Assembly: GCA_021647585.1 (NCBI GenBank)
Contig: JAKIUK010000029.1
Coordinates: forward strand, 1-50,138
Reading direction: 5' to 3'
Source of the DNA: Methylococcaceae bacterium
GTDB taxonomy: Bacteria; Pseudomonadota; Gammaproteobacteria; Methylococcales; Methylomonadaceae
DNA: 50,138 nucleotides
Made by a program: the position numbers and the translations under genes. Positions 34,885-43,700 of this stretch are shown piece after piece; the first letter of the stretch is position 1, and each line of letters opens with the position of its first letter. Below the pieces are notes generated by a model. The model did no database searches. It was not told the DNA's origin and was given only the letters and a program-made list of their open reading frames with translations.

Positions 34885-35325
34885 TCAGTGATTATTTTCT
34901 GTTTTGGTAAAGGTATCAGCAGGAACCAATAATAAAACAATTGTAAGAAAAATATGTAGATTAGCAGAAGTTTCCTGCGAAATAATAATTGATACTATAA
35001 TTTCCACAACAAGTATAGCTAGTAATGTCCACCACCCAGGTAACCCTGTATCTCGAATTCGTTTAGCCATAAGGTTAAATCCAGCAAAGCCAAATAAAAC
35101 CATACCAATTCCAAAAATGATAATAAAAGGCACAGAAAACCATGCTCTAAGCATATCTTGTATTTGCTGAAAATCACCACCAATTAGATTTTCACTTGCG
35201 CCAATGGCAACAATAAAAGCTAAAACCATTGCAATTACCAACAACTGCATTAATAGTGTATAACCTAAATAAGAGAGTCGTAGCAATCGTCCTGTCTTAA
35301 TCTCACCAAAGAATATTTTAAACAT
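34885..35325 (-). CDS. DUF805 membrane protein
   Basis: 146 residues with four hydrophobic segments and the DUF805 pattern RLSYLGYTLL near the N-terminus and AKRIRDTGLPGWWTLL in the second half. A GTG 21 bases upstream is in frame, but GAGG is placed for the ATG at 35325 (MFKIFFGE). Small inner-membrane proteins of this family have no defined function. The gap at 34627-34884 holds a lone 15-bp end of inverted-repeat family 3. Confidence 0.85.
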   Translation of the reverse strand: MFKIFFGEIKTGRLLRLSYLGYTLLMQLLVIAMVLAFIVAIGASENLIGGDFQQIQDMLRAWFSVPFIIIFGIGMVLFGFAGFNLMAKRIRDTGLPGWWTLLAILVVEIIVSIIISQETSANLHIFLTIVLLLVPADTFTKTENNH

Positions 35326-35400
35326 TTTTCCCTCGCATTTGTTCACTCCAATAAAATCAATAAAAGAAACATAAACTTTTTACCCATAGCAAGCTCATTC

Positions 35401-36288
35401 TTAGCGCCCCCATCTCTGGGATATATAATCAGTTGCATCTTCTATATTTAAGTCTCTTGTCCCTCCTCCTGTACGCAAATAAAATTTGGCATCTTTATTT
35501 TGTTTAAAAAAAACCGGATGTGGTGATGGGTTGACTATTAATCTACAAACATAATTTTCATTAACAAGATGAAACATAACATGAATATATTGGCAAAAAC
35601 GTGCGCCTAAACTTGAAGCGATTGTAGTCATCAACAGTTGCTCATAGCCATCGCTGTCTTTCCTTCGCAAGGTATTAAAATCGTTTTCTAAACCTAAAAC
35701 TTTACCGTCATCAGCAATACCAATTAACAATGTACCACCGACATGACTATTCATAAACCCAGCAAGTGTTTTAATAACGGCTGTTTCAATATTTTTATTT
35801 GTGCATGCCTGTTGATAATCCCAGCGAAATGATGATTTGAATTCTAATAATGGCCCTTCTCCCTGTTGTATAGATGCTTTTAAATCACGTTGCAATTCAG
35901 CTGTTAATTGTTCTATTTGAGCGAGCTTTTTATGCAATTTCCCATAGACCCATGCTAAAACCACGCCAAAAACTATCCCTACTTTAGCAATAAACCAGGT
36001 TTTTATTGGAGTATGCCCTTGTAATGACGCTATGAATCGGCCCGATATGTAATCAAAAGCTGTCATATTTTCCACACCATGTTCATGAAAATATACAAAA
36101 TCATATAATGGGTAAAAAATTAAAATGCCGACTACACCGCCAATAAAAGCAGCTGCCAAATACAATCTAAATTGCATTTTAACCAACCTGATCAATAAAA
36201 CCATATATCTTTTCATAAATATTCTTAACACTCTGACCAATAAAATAACTATTACCAAAGCACAGTCAAACTTTAAATGGACTGTCAT
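35401..36288 (-). CDS. Membrane-anchored Schlafen AlbA_2-domain protein
   Basis: 295 residues. Two hydrophobic segments (AAAFIGGVVGILIFYPLYDF, about 46-66, and TWFIAKVGIVFGVVLAWVYG) are followed by a coiled linker and a C-terminal AlbA_2 domain at about 145-290: LLEFKSSFRWD, TLAGFMNSHVGGTLLIGIAD and DDGKVLGL. AlbA_2 domains are usually soluble and fused to DNA-binding or helicase parts, so the membrane anchoring is unusual. The frame from 36288 begins inside a dispersed palindromic repeat; the internal ATG at 36216 (MKRYMVLLIRL) is an alternative start. Confidence 0.75.
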   Translation of the reverse strand: MTVHLKFDCALVIVILLVRVLRIFMKRYMVLLIRLVKMQFRLYLAAAFIGGVVGILIFYPLYDFVYFHEHGVENMTAFDYISGRFIASLQGHTPIKTWFIAKVGIVFGVVLAWVYGKLHKKLAQIEQLTAELQRDLKASIQQGEGPLLEFKSSFRWDYQQACTNKNIETAVIKTLAGFMNSHVGGTLLIGIADDGKVLGLENDFNTLRRKDSDGYEQLLMTTIASSLGARFCQYIHVMFHLVNENYVCRLIVNPSPHPVFFKQNKDAKFYLRTGGGTRDLNIEDATDYISQRWGR

Positions 36289-36361
36289 TTCGACCTGCGA
36301 GAGAAATCTTGTTGCTCAAGTTGTACTTAGACTCAAGATTCCTCCCGCTAATCGGAATGAC
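36284..36361. repeat. Palindromic dispersed repeat (GTCATT...AATCTTG)
   Basis: 28-bp arms at 36284-36311 and 36334-36361 (GTCATTTCGACC... and ...ATCGGAATGAC) face each other across 22 bp. It is the most compact copy of the family seen at 12499-12738 and 17517-17595. It may overlap the 5' end of the neighbouring AlbA_2 frame. Confidence 0.8.
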
Positions 36362-36468
36362 AACGTTTGTGAAGTTAATCTATAAACGTCAAATTCGAGA
36401 GTAAACTGCAATAGGTTAATAGTCATTTAATGATATTTCAAAACATTTAGACTTAATAAATTTCAACA

Positions 36469-36930
36469 TCATTCTTTCTTTATTAACCAGTAGGTAATTC
36501 CAAGCGCTAATACCACTGCCGCTGTTGCAAAGATATACATAGGCGTTAACTCTTTGAAATCAAAAACAATCACTTTTCTGGATATCGCCATTAAAGCAGT
36601 CGCTATTACCAACTTAACCGGTAAAACATCATCTCTTATATAAATCGTTATATTAATAAAAATCTCTATGCCTATCAATACAGCAAGAAAAGCACCAAAA
36701 GTTGCAAAAATATCTGATATATTTATCAAATATAAAGGCGGAGTCATTAACCGTTGATAGAGCACATAAATAACATCTCCTACACCCCAAATAATTACCA
36801 ATGCCATTAGAATAGCTAACACTTTTACGGCCAATCTAATAGTGAGATGAAGAAATTGTATTAAAGGATCTTTATGTTCATCAGGCAATTCAGCATGGCG
36901 GCTATTTTTAGTGTTTTCTTTTTGATCCAT
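36469..36930 (-). CDS. PsiE-family membrane protein
   Basis: 153 residues with four predicted membrane segments, including IRLAVKVLAILMALVIIWGV and FATFGAFLAVLIGIEIFINI, then RDDVLPVKLVIATALMAISR, the conserved PsiE segment. PsiE is phosphate-starvation inducible in E. coli; its activity is unknown. No Pho box is evident. It is monocistronic and diverges from cyoE. Confidence 0.85.
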   Translation of the reverse strand: MDQKENTKNSRHAELPDEHKDPLIQFLHLTIRLAVKVLAILMALVIIWGVGDVIYVLYQRLMTPPLYLINISDIFATFGAFLAVLIGIEIFINITIYIRDDVLPVKLVIATALMAISRKVIVFDFKELTPMYIFATAAVVLALGITYWLIKKE

Positions 36931-37173
36931 TTATTTTCCTTATATTATTGTTTTTCAAAAAGTTACAAATAATTTCAATAAATTACTTCTTGCCAAATCA
37001 TTGTAAACAATGGTCTTTAGGGCATATTATGAGCTATGAAGTCAATAATTAACATTAATATCAGTGTCCTGAAGCTTATGCGTAATGTATGTAGACAACT
37101 CAAGCTATTTCAATAATGAATAGTTCCCTGTATTCTATACACCTTAAATAAGAGTTAGGACTCTAATATCAGA

Positions 37174-38067
37174 ATGAAAAACAAACGATCATCACTTTCC
37201 TGGAGAAATTATTTTGAGTTATGTAAACCCAAGGTGGTTATACTCATAATTTTTACTGCTATCGTAGGCATGCTACTAGCTGTACCTGGAATACCACCAC
37301 TTGATCTGTTAATATATGGCACCATAGGTATTGGTCTTGCTTCTTCTTCGGCAGCTGCTATCAATCATTTTATTGATCAAAAAGCAGATGCAGAAATGGC
37401 TAGAACTCAAAATCGTCCACTACCTACAGGCGATCTCAATTCCCAGAATGTACTAATATTTGCTGCGATACTTGGTATTATTGCAATGTTCGTCCTGGTC
37501 ATCTTTGTTAATCCCCTGACTGCTGCTCTAACATTATTATCCCTGATTGGATATGCTGTTATCTATACCGTCTATCTCAAACACATGACTCCCCAAAATA
37601 TTGTGATAGGAGGTGCGGCAGGTGCTGCTCCACCGGTACTTGGCTGGTGTGCAATTACAGGTGAAATACACCCTCATGCATTATTACTGTTTCTGATTAT
37701 TTTTATTTGGACACCACCTCATTTTTGGGCATTAGCGGTAGCAAAACGGGAAGAATATGCTAAAGCAAAAATCCCCATGCTTCCCGTCACACATGGTCCG
37801 GAATTTACCAGGCTTCAAATTTTGCTCTATACCGTATTGCTACTTATTGTCACATTACTCCCCTATCTAACAGGAATGAGTAGCTTGATATATCTTGGCA
37901 CTGCACTCATGTTAGGTCTTGGCTTTATCTACTATGCAATCAAAATGATGCTTGATAAAGATAATAAAACAGCAATGAAAACTTTTTTCTATTCTATAAA
38001 TTATTTAATGATTATGTTTGCTGCTTTGTTAATTGACCACTATTTCCCAATAACTTTTTCTTCATGA
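37174..38067 (+). CDS. cyoE: Protoheme IX farnesyltransferase (heme O synthase)
   Basis: UbiA-superfamily membrane enzyme that farnesylates heme b to heme o for haem-copper oxidases. The 297 residues have about nine membrane helices, the prenyl-diphosphate motif NHFIDQKADAEMARTQNRPL (Asp-rich) and the conserved TPQNIVIGGAAGAAPPVLGW and WTPPHFWALA segments. It is usually encoded beside oxidase subunits; here it stands apart, overlapping only trpD2, so the oxidase genes must be elsewhere. Confidence 0.95.
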   Translation: MKNKRSSLSWRNYFELCKPKVVILIIFTAIVGMLLAVPGIPPLDLLIYGTIGIGLASSSAAAINHFIDQKADAEMARTQNRPLPTGDLNSQNVLIFAAILGIIAMFVLVIFVNPLTAALTLLSLIGYAVIYTVYLKHMTPQNIVIGGAAGAAPPVLGWCAITGEIHPHALLLFLIIFIWTPPHFWALAVAKREEYAKAKIPMLPVTHGPEFTRLQILLYTVLLLIVTLLPYLTGMSSLIYLGTALMLGLGFIYYAIKMMLDKDNKTAMKTFFYSINYLMIMFAALLIDHYFPITFSS

Positions 38068-39062
38068 AACGCCTTCAAGCCGAACATCCGTTTGCCGAAT
38101 TCATAAAAATTCTAGGCAAAGGAAAAAAAGGCTCTCGCCCATTGACACAAGATGAAGCATATCGTGCAATGTCCATGATATTAGCTGACCAGGTTGAACC
38201 GATTCAATTAGGCGCATTTTTAATGCTAATGCGTGTAAAAGAAGAAACTGCTGAGGAGCTGGCAGGGTTTGTACAAGCCTCACGTGAATCGCTGATTATT
38301 CCAGAACATAATCTAAAAATAGATTTAGACTGGTCATCTTATGCAGGAAAGCGTCGCCACTTACCTTGGTTTTTACTCTCTACATTATTGCTGGCTGAGA
38401 ATGGTTTTAGCGTTTTTATGCATGGTGCCGGAGGACACACAGAAGGCCGAATTTATACCCACAATGTATTAAGATACCTAGGCTACAATTGTACAACAAG
38501 TATTGAAGAATCATTATTACAAATTAAAGAGAAAAATTTTAGCTATCTTTCACTAGAGCATTTTTGCCCAAAATTATACGAAATGATAAATCTTCGTCCA
38601 CTAATGGGTTTACGCTCACCTGTACATACCCTGGTCAGACTTATTAATCCACTAAATGCATCACACACTATGCAAGGAATATTTCACCCCAGTTATAGAC
38701 AGGTACACCAAAAAGCAGCATTGCTATTAAAACAGCCCAGCATGGCTGTACTCAAAGGTGAAGGAGGTGAAACTGAACGAAACCCGGATATGGACTGCCT
38801 GGTTCAATCAGTACAAAACCAAGAATTAACTGAAGAGCGTTGGCCAGCAGTTTTTGCTCGTCGTCATGTAAAGTCAGATAATATGGACCCACAGCTACTT
38901 GCTCAGCTATGGCGGGGAGAAATCAATGATGAATTTGCTGAAGCAACTATTATCAGCACAACAGCTATTGCTTTAAAGTTATTGAGAAGAGCCAACACAC
39001 AGCAACAAGCTAATGAATTAGCCTCACAATATTGGTTAAATAGACCATCAAAAAAATCATAA
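38064..39062 (+). CDS. Glycosyltransferase-fold protein TrpD2/YbiB
   Basis: 332 residues of the anthranilate-phosphoribosyltransferase fold: an N-terminal helical domain (FAEFIKILGKGKKGSRPLTQ, then EAYRAMSMILADQVEPIQLG) and a C-terminal domain with HGAGGHTEGRIYTHNVL replacing the TrpD glycine loop. This pattern is that of TrpD2/YbiB, a nucleic-acid-binding paralogue without phosphoribosyltransferase activity. Its ATG overlaps the cyoE stop (ATGA), so the two are translated together. There are no trp genes nearby, which supports TrpD2 rather than TrpD. Confidence 0.88.
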   Translation: MKRLQAEHPFAEFIKILGKGKKGSRPLTQDEAYRAMSMILADQVEPIQLGAFLMLMRVKEETAEELAGFVQASRESLIIPEHNLKIDLDWSSYAGKRRHLPWFLLSTLLLAENGFSVFMHGAGGHTEGRIYTHNVLRYLGYNCTTSIEESLLQIKEKNFSYLSLEHFCPKLYEMINLRPLMGLRSPVHTLVRLINPLNASHTMQGIFHPSYRQVHQKAALLLKQPSMAVLKGEGGETERNPDMDCLVQSVQNQELTEERWPAVFARRHVKSDNMDPQLLAQLWRGEINDEFAEATIISTTAIALKLLRRANTQQQANELASQYWLNRPSKKS

Positions 39063-39412
39063 TTTTTTACTAAATTTAAGGAAGTGGAAACTCTATTTCT
39101 ACTTTAAAACCGGATAACCATATACCCATAAAGCCTACAAAAATCCAAAGATCCCTTTCGCGCACAGTGCTGAATAGTCCTGCATGCACAATTCTACTAT
39201 TATTCTGTCATTGTTATATTGATAGTGTACTAGCCCCTATCTTTACCATTCTTGTAGTAACCGCCTCCTGCACAGGTCATTTTTAAGCCAAATAGGCTGA
39301 TTTTTTTTCGAAATCCGCCAAGGTGTCATCGCAGCTTTTTTAGCATTCCAAATAAGTCAATTGGAAAATATGGTGGTACAATTAAACCATCAGAAAACAA
39401 TAACATACCAGC
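39063..39412. other. Intergenic stretch upstream of the pseudokinase gene
   Basis: 350 bp. An open frame without a start codon runs from about 39081 to 39286 and would encode a hydrophobic tail, but it has no recognisable motif and is probably chance. Nothing else is recognised. Confidence 0.4.
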
Positions 39413-42082
39413 ATGCAGCTAGAACCTAAAATTATTAGCCTAGACACTGACTCATTAGTAAATTGCTATGAAATTCGGGAAACTTTAAGTGTAGATATTT
39501 TTGGCATTATTTATAAAGCCTGGGATACCAAGCATAAAAAATTAGTGCTTATAAAAGAATATTTCCCCATAGGTATTTCTGTTAGAGCAGATAATAGCCA
39601 TATAATTAACCCTAACAAAAACAAAAGGGATGATTTTCAATATGGTTTAGATCAATTTCTTGATGAAGCGAATGCTCTGTCAAAGTTTCATCATCCTAAT
39701 ATTATATGCGTTCAAAATTATATACCTGCGAATAACACGGGTTACCAATGCATACCGTCAATACAGGGACAAACCCTAACACAAAAGATTATTCAACATA
39801 ACCCCACAACACTCCCTGAAAAAGATCTTCTAGTTCTTCTTAAGGCTATTGTTTCAGGCCTGCAATATATTCACGAACAAAAACATTACCATTTTAATAT
39901 CTCTCCCAGCAATATTTACATTCGAGAACGAGGCGATCCAGCACTGATTAATTTTGGCTCTGCGCAGCGTGCTATCGCAGCTCGATTAAAGAAACTTCCG
40001 AGTATTGCCTGTTCTGGATACACTCCCAATGAACAATATGGAAATAACCTGAGTAAACTAGGCCCATGGAGTGACCTATATGCTTTGGGAGCAGTATTGT
40101 ACAAATGCATTAGCGGCCAAGACCCTGTCAATGCCAAAACACGACACAACAAAGTTTTTAACAAAAAACTTGCAGACCCTTTAATACCAGCAACAACTAT
40201 AGGTCATGGACTTTACTCAAAAGACCTGCTGTCACTTACTGATTGGATGCTTGCTCCGGCTATAATTGATCGCCCCCAAAATACGGCTGAAATTCTTTTC
40301 AAACTGAATCAAAACCCATTGCTTTTTGCTGCCAAACAAACAAACACTGCCAATGTCTTACCCAAAATTTCAATACGTTCAGTTGATACCAAATCAAAAC
40401 CACAAAGCATTGAAAATATCCTTAAAAAAACTGTTGCATTAGCCCCTGAGACTCATTCTGCTGAAATTAAACATCAAATCGCCAATACTCTAAATGATGA
40501 AACGATCACGGCTCACCTTCCCCCCCAACCTGAGGACACGGTACCTCAAAGCCTTGAAAATATCATTGAATCTCCACTAACACCAGATTTAGACACTCAA
40601 TCTACAAATATCAAACAGCAAAAAGAAAGTACTACAATTAATAAACCGGACACCGCTGGAGATGGCACCGAATCAATTGAAACGCCAATACAAAACACTA
40701 GCTTTTCTATTGAGAAAACTGCTGCAATTGATTTAATCTCTCAGCCTATTGAAAACAAACCTAACTCAGATCCTTTTAAATACTGGTTGTCTTTTTTTCT
40801 GATCAGTATAATCATAGTGGCCATTGGTATTAATCAAAAACAAAAACTGCAACAACTGACTGCCTATATAACAAATGAAGCACCAGAAACAATTGATTAT
40901 GACACTGTAAATCAAAAATCGCTGGTCAAAAATAAAATAGCAATTGATGACCAGGCTGCAAAAATAAAAAAACAGCAAAAACTGGAGCAACTCAAACAAC
41001 AAGCCTCAGCTAAGCACCTTTCCATAAAAACGCTTCAAGAAATAAAAGTACTATTAAACAACGCTGCATCTAATATCAATCAACTGCGTTTAACGTCTCC
41101 AAAAGGCAATAATGCATTAGAAAAATACCTGCACGTACTACAACTACAACCTAACAGTAAACAAGCGAAACTCGGCATGTTCAAAATTTCAGATAAATAT
41201 CTGGAATTAAGCAATAAACATATTCAAAAACAAAATCTTCTCAAGGCCAAGCAATTCTTAGAAAAGGCTAAAACCATAGAGCCAGGAAACCCAAACATTT
41301 CAGAAGTAGAAAAAAACCTTAAATCAGTAAAAAAAACCCCTCTAAATAAGCCCTTTAATAGAAGAAATAACAAAGTAGCTATAAAAAAAGCTATACCAAA
41401 ATCGACAGAACAAAAATCAACTAAATCTCCAATTAAAATTGAAATGGTCTGGGTTAACTCGGGTTGTTTTAATATGGGGGACAATGAAATTTATGCAACG
41501 GAGCATAAAGTCTGCTTAACGTCAGGATATTTCATAGGAAAATATGAAGTTACTCAAGCATTATGGCAACAAATAATGGGAAATAACCCCTCTATTTTCA
41601 AAGAAAACAATAACCCCGTTGAAAATATCAGTTGGAATGAGGTACAAACATTTATCCGTAAGCTTAATCTAAAGACAAATCAAAAATATCGATTACCAAC
41701 CGAAGCCGAATGGGAATTTGCTTGTCTTAGTGGTGGAAAAAAGCAACATTATTGTGGCAGTAACAGTGCCGACAGTGTTGCCTGGTATAAGGATAATTCT
41801 GACAATAAGGTTCATCCTGTTGGGCAAAAACAAGCAAATAGTTTAGGCACTTATGACATGAGTGGAAATGTATGGGAATGGGTACAGGACTGGTATAGTT
41901 CTACCTATTACAATAATAGTCCAATCAACAATCCACTAGGACCTGTCAAGGCCTTAGAACATGTTGTACGAGGCGGAAGCTGGTTTAGTGGCACCAACGT
42001 ACTTCGATCAGCCTATCGCGTTTGGTATGGTTCAAACGTCCGGGTGAGTTATCTAGGGTTTCGTTTATCTAAATCACAGTAA
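39413..42082 (+). CDS. Membrane pseudokinase fused to an FGE/SUMF1-fold domain
   Basis: 889 residues. An N-terminal Ser/Thr-kinase fold (about 18-300) keeps the ATP lysine (K48 in LVLIKEYF), the helix-C glutamate (E85), GYTPNEQYG and WSDLYALGAVLY. The catalytic loop reads YHFNISPSN with N162 for Asp, the DFG motif is NFG (N180), and the glycine loop is degenerate (LSVDIFGIIY). A polar linker, one membrane helix (about 456-473), a TPR-like helical segment (about 540-640) and a C-terminal formylglycine-enzyme fold (676-889; MVWVNSGCFNMG, RLPTEAEWEFA, YDMSGNVWEWVQD, RGGSW, GFRL) follow. The FGE catalytic cysteine pair is not seen, suggesting a ligand-binding role. The predicted product is an inactive transmembrane sensor or scaffold; the PilZ gene follows after 108 bp. 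Confidence 0.85.
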   Translation: MQLEPKIISLDTDSLVNCYEIRETLSVDIFGIIYKAWDTKHKKLVLIKEYFPIGISVRADNSHIINPNKNKRDDFQYGLDQFLDEANALSKFHHPNIICVQNYIPANNTGYQCIPSIQGQTLTQKIIQHNPTTLPEKDLLVLLKAIVSGLQYIHEQKHYHFNISPSNIYIRERGDPALINFGSAQRAIAARLKKLPSIACSGYTPNEQYGNNLSKLGPWSDLYALGAVLYKCISGQDPVNAKTRHNKVFNKKLADPLIPATTIGHGLYSKDLLSLTDWMLAPAIIDRPQNTAEILFKLNQNPLLFAAKQTNTANVLPKISIRSVDTKSKPQSIENILKKTVALAPETHSAEIKHQIANTLNDETITAHLPPQPEDTVPQSLENIIESPLTPDLDTQSTNIKQQKESTTINKPDTAGDGTESIETPIQNTSFSIEKTAAIDLISQPIENKPNSDPFKYWLSFFLISIIIVAIGINQKQKLQQLTAYITNEAPETIDYDTVNQKSLVKNKIAIDDQAAKIKKQQKLEQLKQQASAKHLSIKTLQEIKVLLNNAASNINQLRLTSPKGNNALEKYLHVLQLQPNSKQAKLGMFKISDKYLELSNKHIQKQNLLKAKQFLEKAKTIEPGNPNISEVEKNLKSVKKTPLNKPFNRRNNKVAIKKAIPKSTEQKSTKSPIKIEMVWVNSGCFNMGDNEIYATEHKVCLTSGYFIGKYEVTQALWQQIMGNNPSIFKENNNPVENISWNEVQTFIRKLNLKTNQKYRLPTEAEWEFACLSGGKKQHYCGSNSADSVAWYKDNSDNKVHPVGQKQANSLGTYDMSGNVWEWVQDWYSSTYYNNSPINNPLGPVKALEHVVRGGSWFSGTNVLRSAYRVWYGSNVRVSYLGFRLSKSQ

Positions 42083-42190
42083 AAGGTCCTTTTCTAATCC
42101 CAACTTTTAAAATACTTTTTTAAGCTACAATTAGAAGAATATTTCCACTTGTATCATAAACAACACTATTGACCTGAATACTTTTATCAA

Positions 42191-43648
42191 GTGCAAACTA
42201 TCATGACAACATCACCCCACCAAGGCTCAATTAACTTAACGCTTGAAAAAATAACAAAAGATTTTGATGATTTAGCATTTGTCATCAAACAAAAAGAATC
42301 TGTATATTCTCTGCTTCCATCATCCATTTCAGAAAAACAGATGCTGTGCACTGATTTATTAGAAATTGTATCTGAGGATACTTTAGAATATAACGCACTA
42401 ATTTCTAGCATTGCTAAAAAAACAGCGAAAAAAATCCTATTATCCGAACAAATTTCTAAACAAGAAAATACTGAATCGTGTTATCCCGTTCTGACTCTCA
42501 TAAGAAACCTAGAAAAAGAAATACTTACTGAAGAATTAAATAGTGACGTATTACAACAATCAATTTCTGTGCAAACAGCTGAACAAATTACTTTACTAGA
42601 AAACATCAATATTGAAATAATTGAATATCAAGACCTTGAACCTGAAATTATCATTCTAAAAGAAAGTCTTGAATTGCTTTCACAAGAAATTTCATTGATA
42701 GATGTCCCACCTGTTATTTCTGACACTAAAATAAGCAAGATTGATAATACAGATTCAGTTTATATTTCTTCACCTAATACAAAGGAGAAAAGAAAGCAAG
42801 ATATTACGATAACTCTATCTGATCATGAAAGACCAATTGATCAAGTTATTCCTCCTTCTTATGCAGACGTTGATCTAAAATCACAATTAGTAATTCACAA
42901 AAAATCGGGAAACAAGCAAATAATTGATGTCGAACTAGTGGAAATTAATAGTAAAAATGCCATTATTAAAACAACGTCTTCTTTACGCACTCATATTAAA
43001 ATAAGTTTAAACCTTATCTTTCAATCAGATCCAGGAAAAATAGAAATTCCTGGAAAAATTATTAGCAATACAGACAGAAAAACCTATTCCATCCGATTTA
43101 AAGAACACCAGAATGAAGCTGTTGTTTCTCTATTAAGCCAGTTACTTGAAGATATAGTTTACAGCAACCAATCTGAAACGCTAGAAACGTCAAGCCCACT
43201 CTCGGCTAAAAATATTTCTATCGAAGAAGAGCTTACTAAACAAGAATCATTATTTTTGTCATCATTTTCAGATGAGCTTGAAGATGATCTCCAACTTGAT
43301 TTAGATGATTTAGAAAATAACAGACGTAGAACAATTCGTTTTGTCAGAGATGATATAGGGGCACATTTAATCGTTTATAAATTAATAGGAAAAAGCAAGC
43401 CCATAAATGTTGAGCTACTTGATGTCAGTAGTAAAGGTGCGCTAGTAAATGCACCCAGTACCAATTTTCGTATCAATACAAAAGTTGATCTGGAACTCAT
43501 TTTTAAATCTGATAGTCGTCCTTTTACCATAACAGGCACAATCGTCCGAAAAACTGAGGATATGAATGTTGGCATAAAGTTCAGTTCATACCAAAACGAT
43601 TTAGGCGATCATTTACTAGACACACATACCAATTTAGTCTTTAGATAA
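42191..43648 (+). CDS. Tandem PilZ-domain protein (cyclic-di-GMP effector candidate)
   Basis: 485 residues. The C-terminal PilZ domain (about 375-480) has the c-di-GMP binding signature RRRTIR (378-383) and DVSSKGA (411-417). An earlier repeat (about 228-322) shares the beta-barrel pattern (IDVELVEINSKNAIIKT against INVELLDVSSKGALVNA) but lacks the arginine motif, so it is a degenerate copy. The N-terminal 200 residues are helical and acidic with no known domain. The frame opens with GTG at 42191; ATG at 42203 is an alternative. Its 3' end faces the wzz-like gene. It could link c-di-GMP to the export proteins encoded opposite. Confidence 0.85.
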   Translation: MQTIMTTSPHQGSINLTLEKITKDFDDLAFVIKQKESVYSLLPSSISEKQMLCTDLLEIVSEDTLEYNALISSIAKKTAKKILLSEQISKQENTESCYPVLTLIRNLEKEILTEELNSDVLQQSISVQTAEQITLLENINIEIIEYQDLEPEIIILKESLELLSQEISLIDVPPVISDTKISKIDNTDSVYISSPNTKEKRKQDITITLSDHERPIDQVIPPSYADVDLKSQLVIHKKSGNKQIIDVELVEINSKNAIIKTTSSLRTHIKISLNLIFQSDPGKIEIPGKIISNTDRKTYSIRFKEHQNEAVVSLLSQLLEDIVYSNQSETLETSSPLSAKNISIEEELTKQESLFLSSFSDELEDDLQLDLDDLENNRRRTIRFVRDDIGAHLIVYKLIGKSKPINVELLDVSSKGALVNAPSTNFRINTKVDLELIFKSDSRPFTITGTIVRKTEDMNVGIKFSSYQNDLGDHLLDTHTNLVFR

Positions 43649-43700
43649 CGTTATACTTGCCAGACAATTCAAGTCTATATCCAGACAGTCAATAATTCTA

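Noticed and set aside
38064..39062. Anthranilate phosphoribosyltransferase (TrpD)
   Set aside because: The glycine-rich PRPP motif is altered (GAGGHTEGR), there are no trp neighbours, and the sequence fits TrpD2/YbiB better.
39081..39286. Open frame encoding a hydrophobic C-terminus upstream of the pseudokinase
   Set aside because: No start codon is available in frame and no family resemblance was seen.
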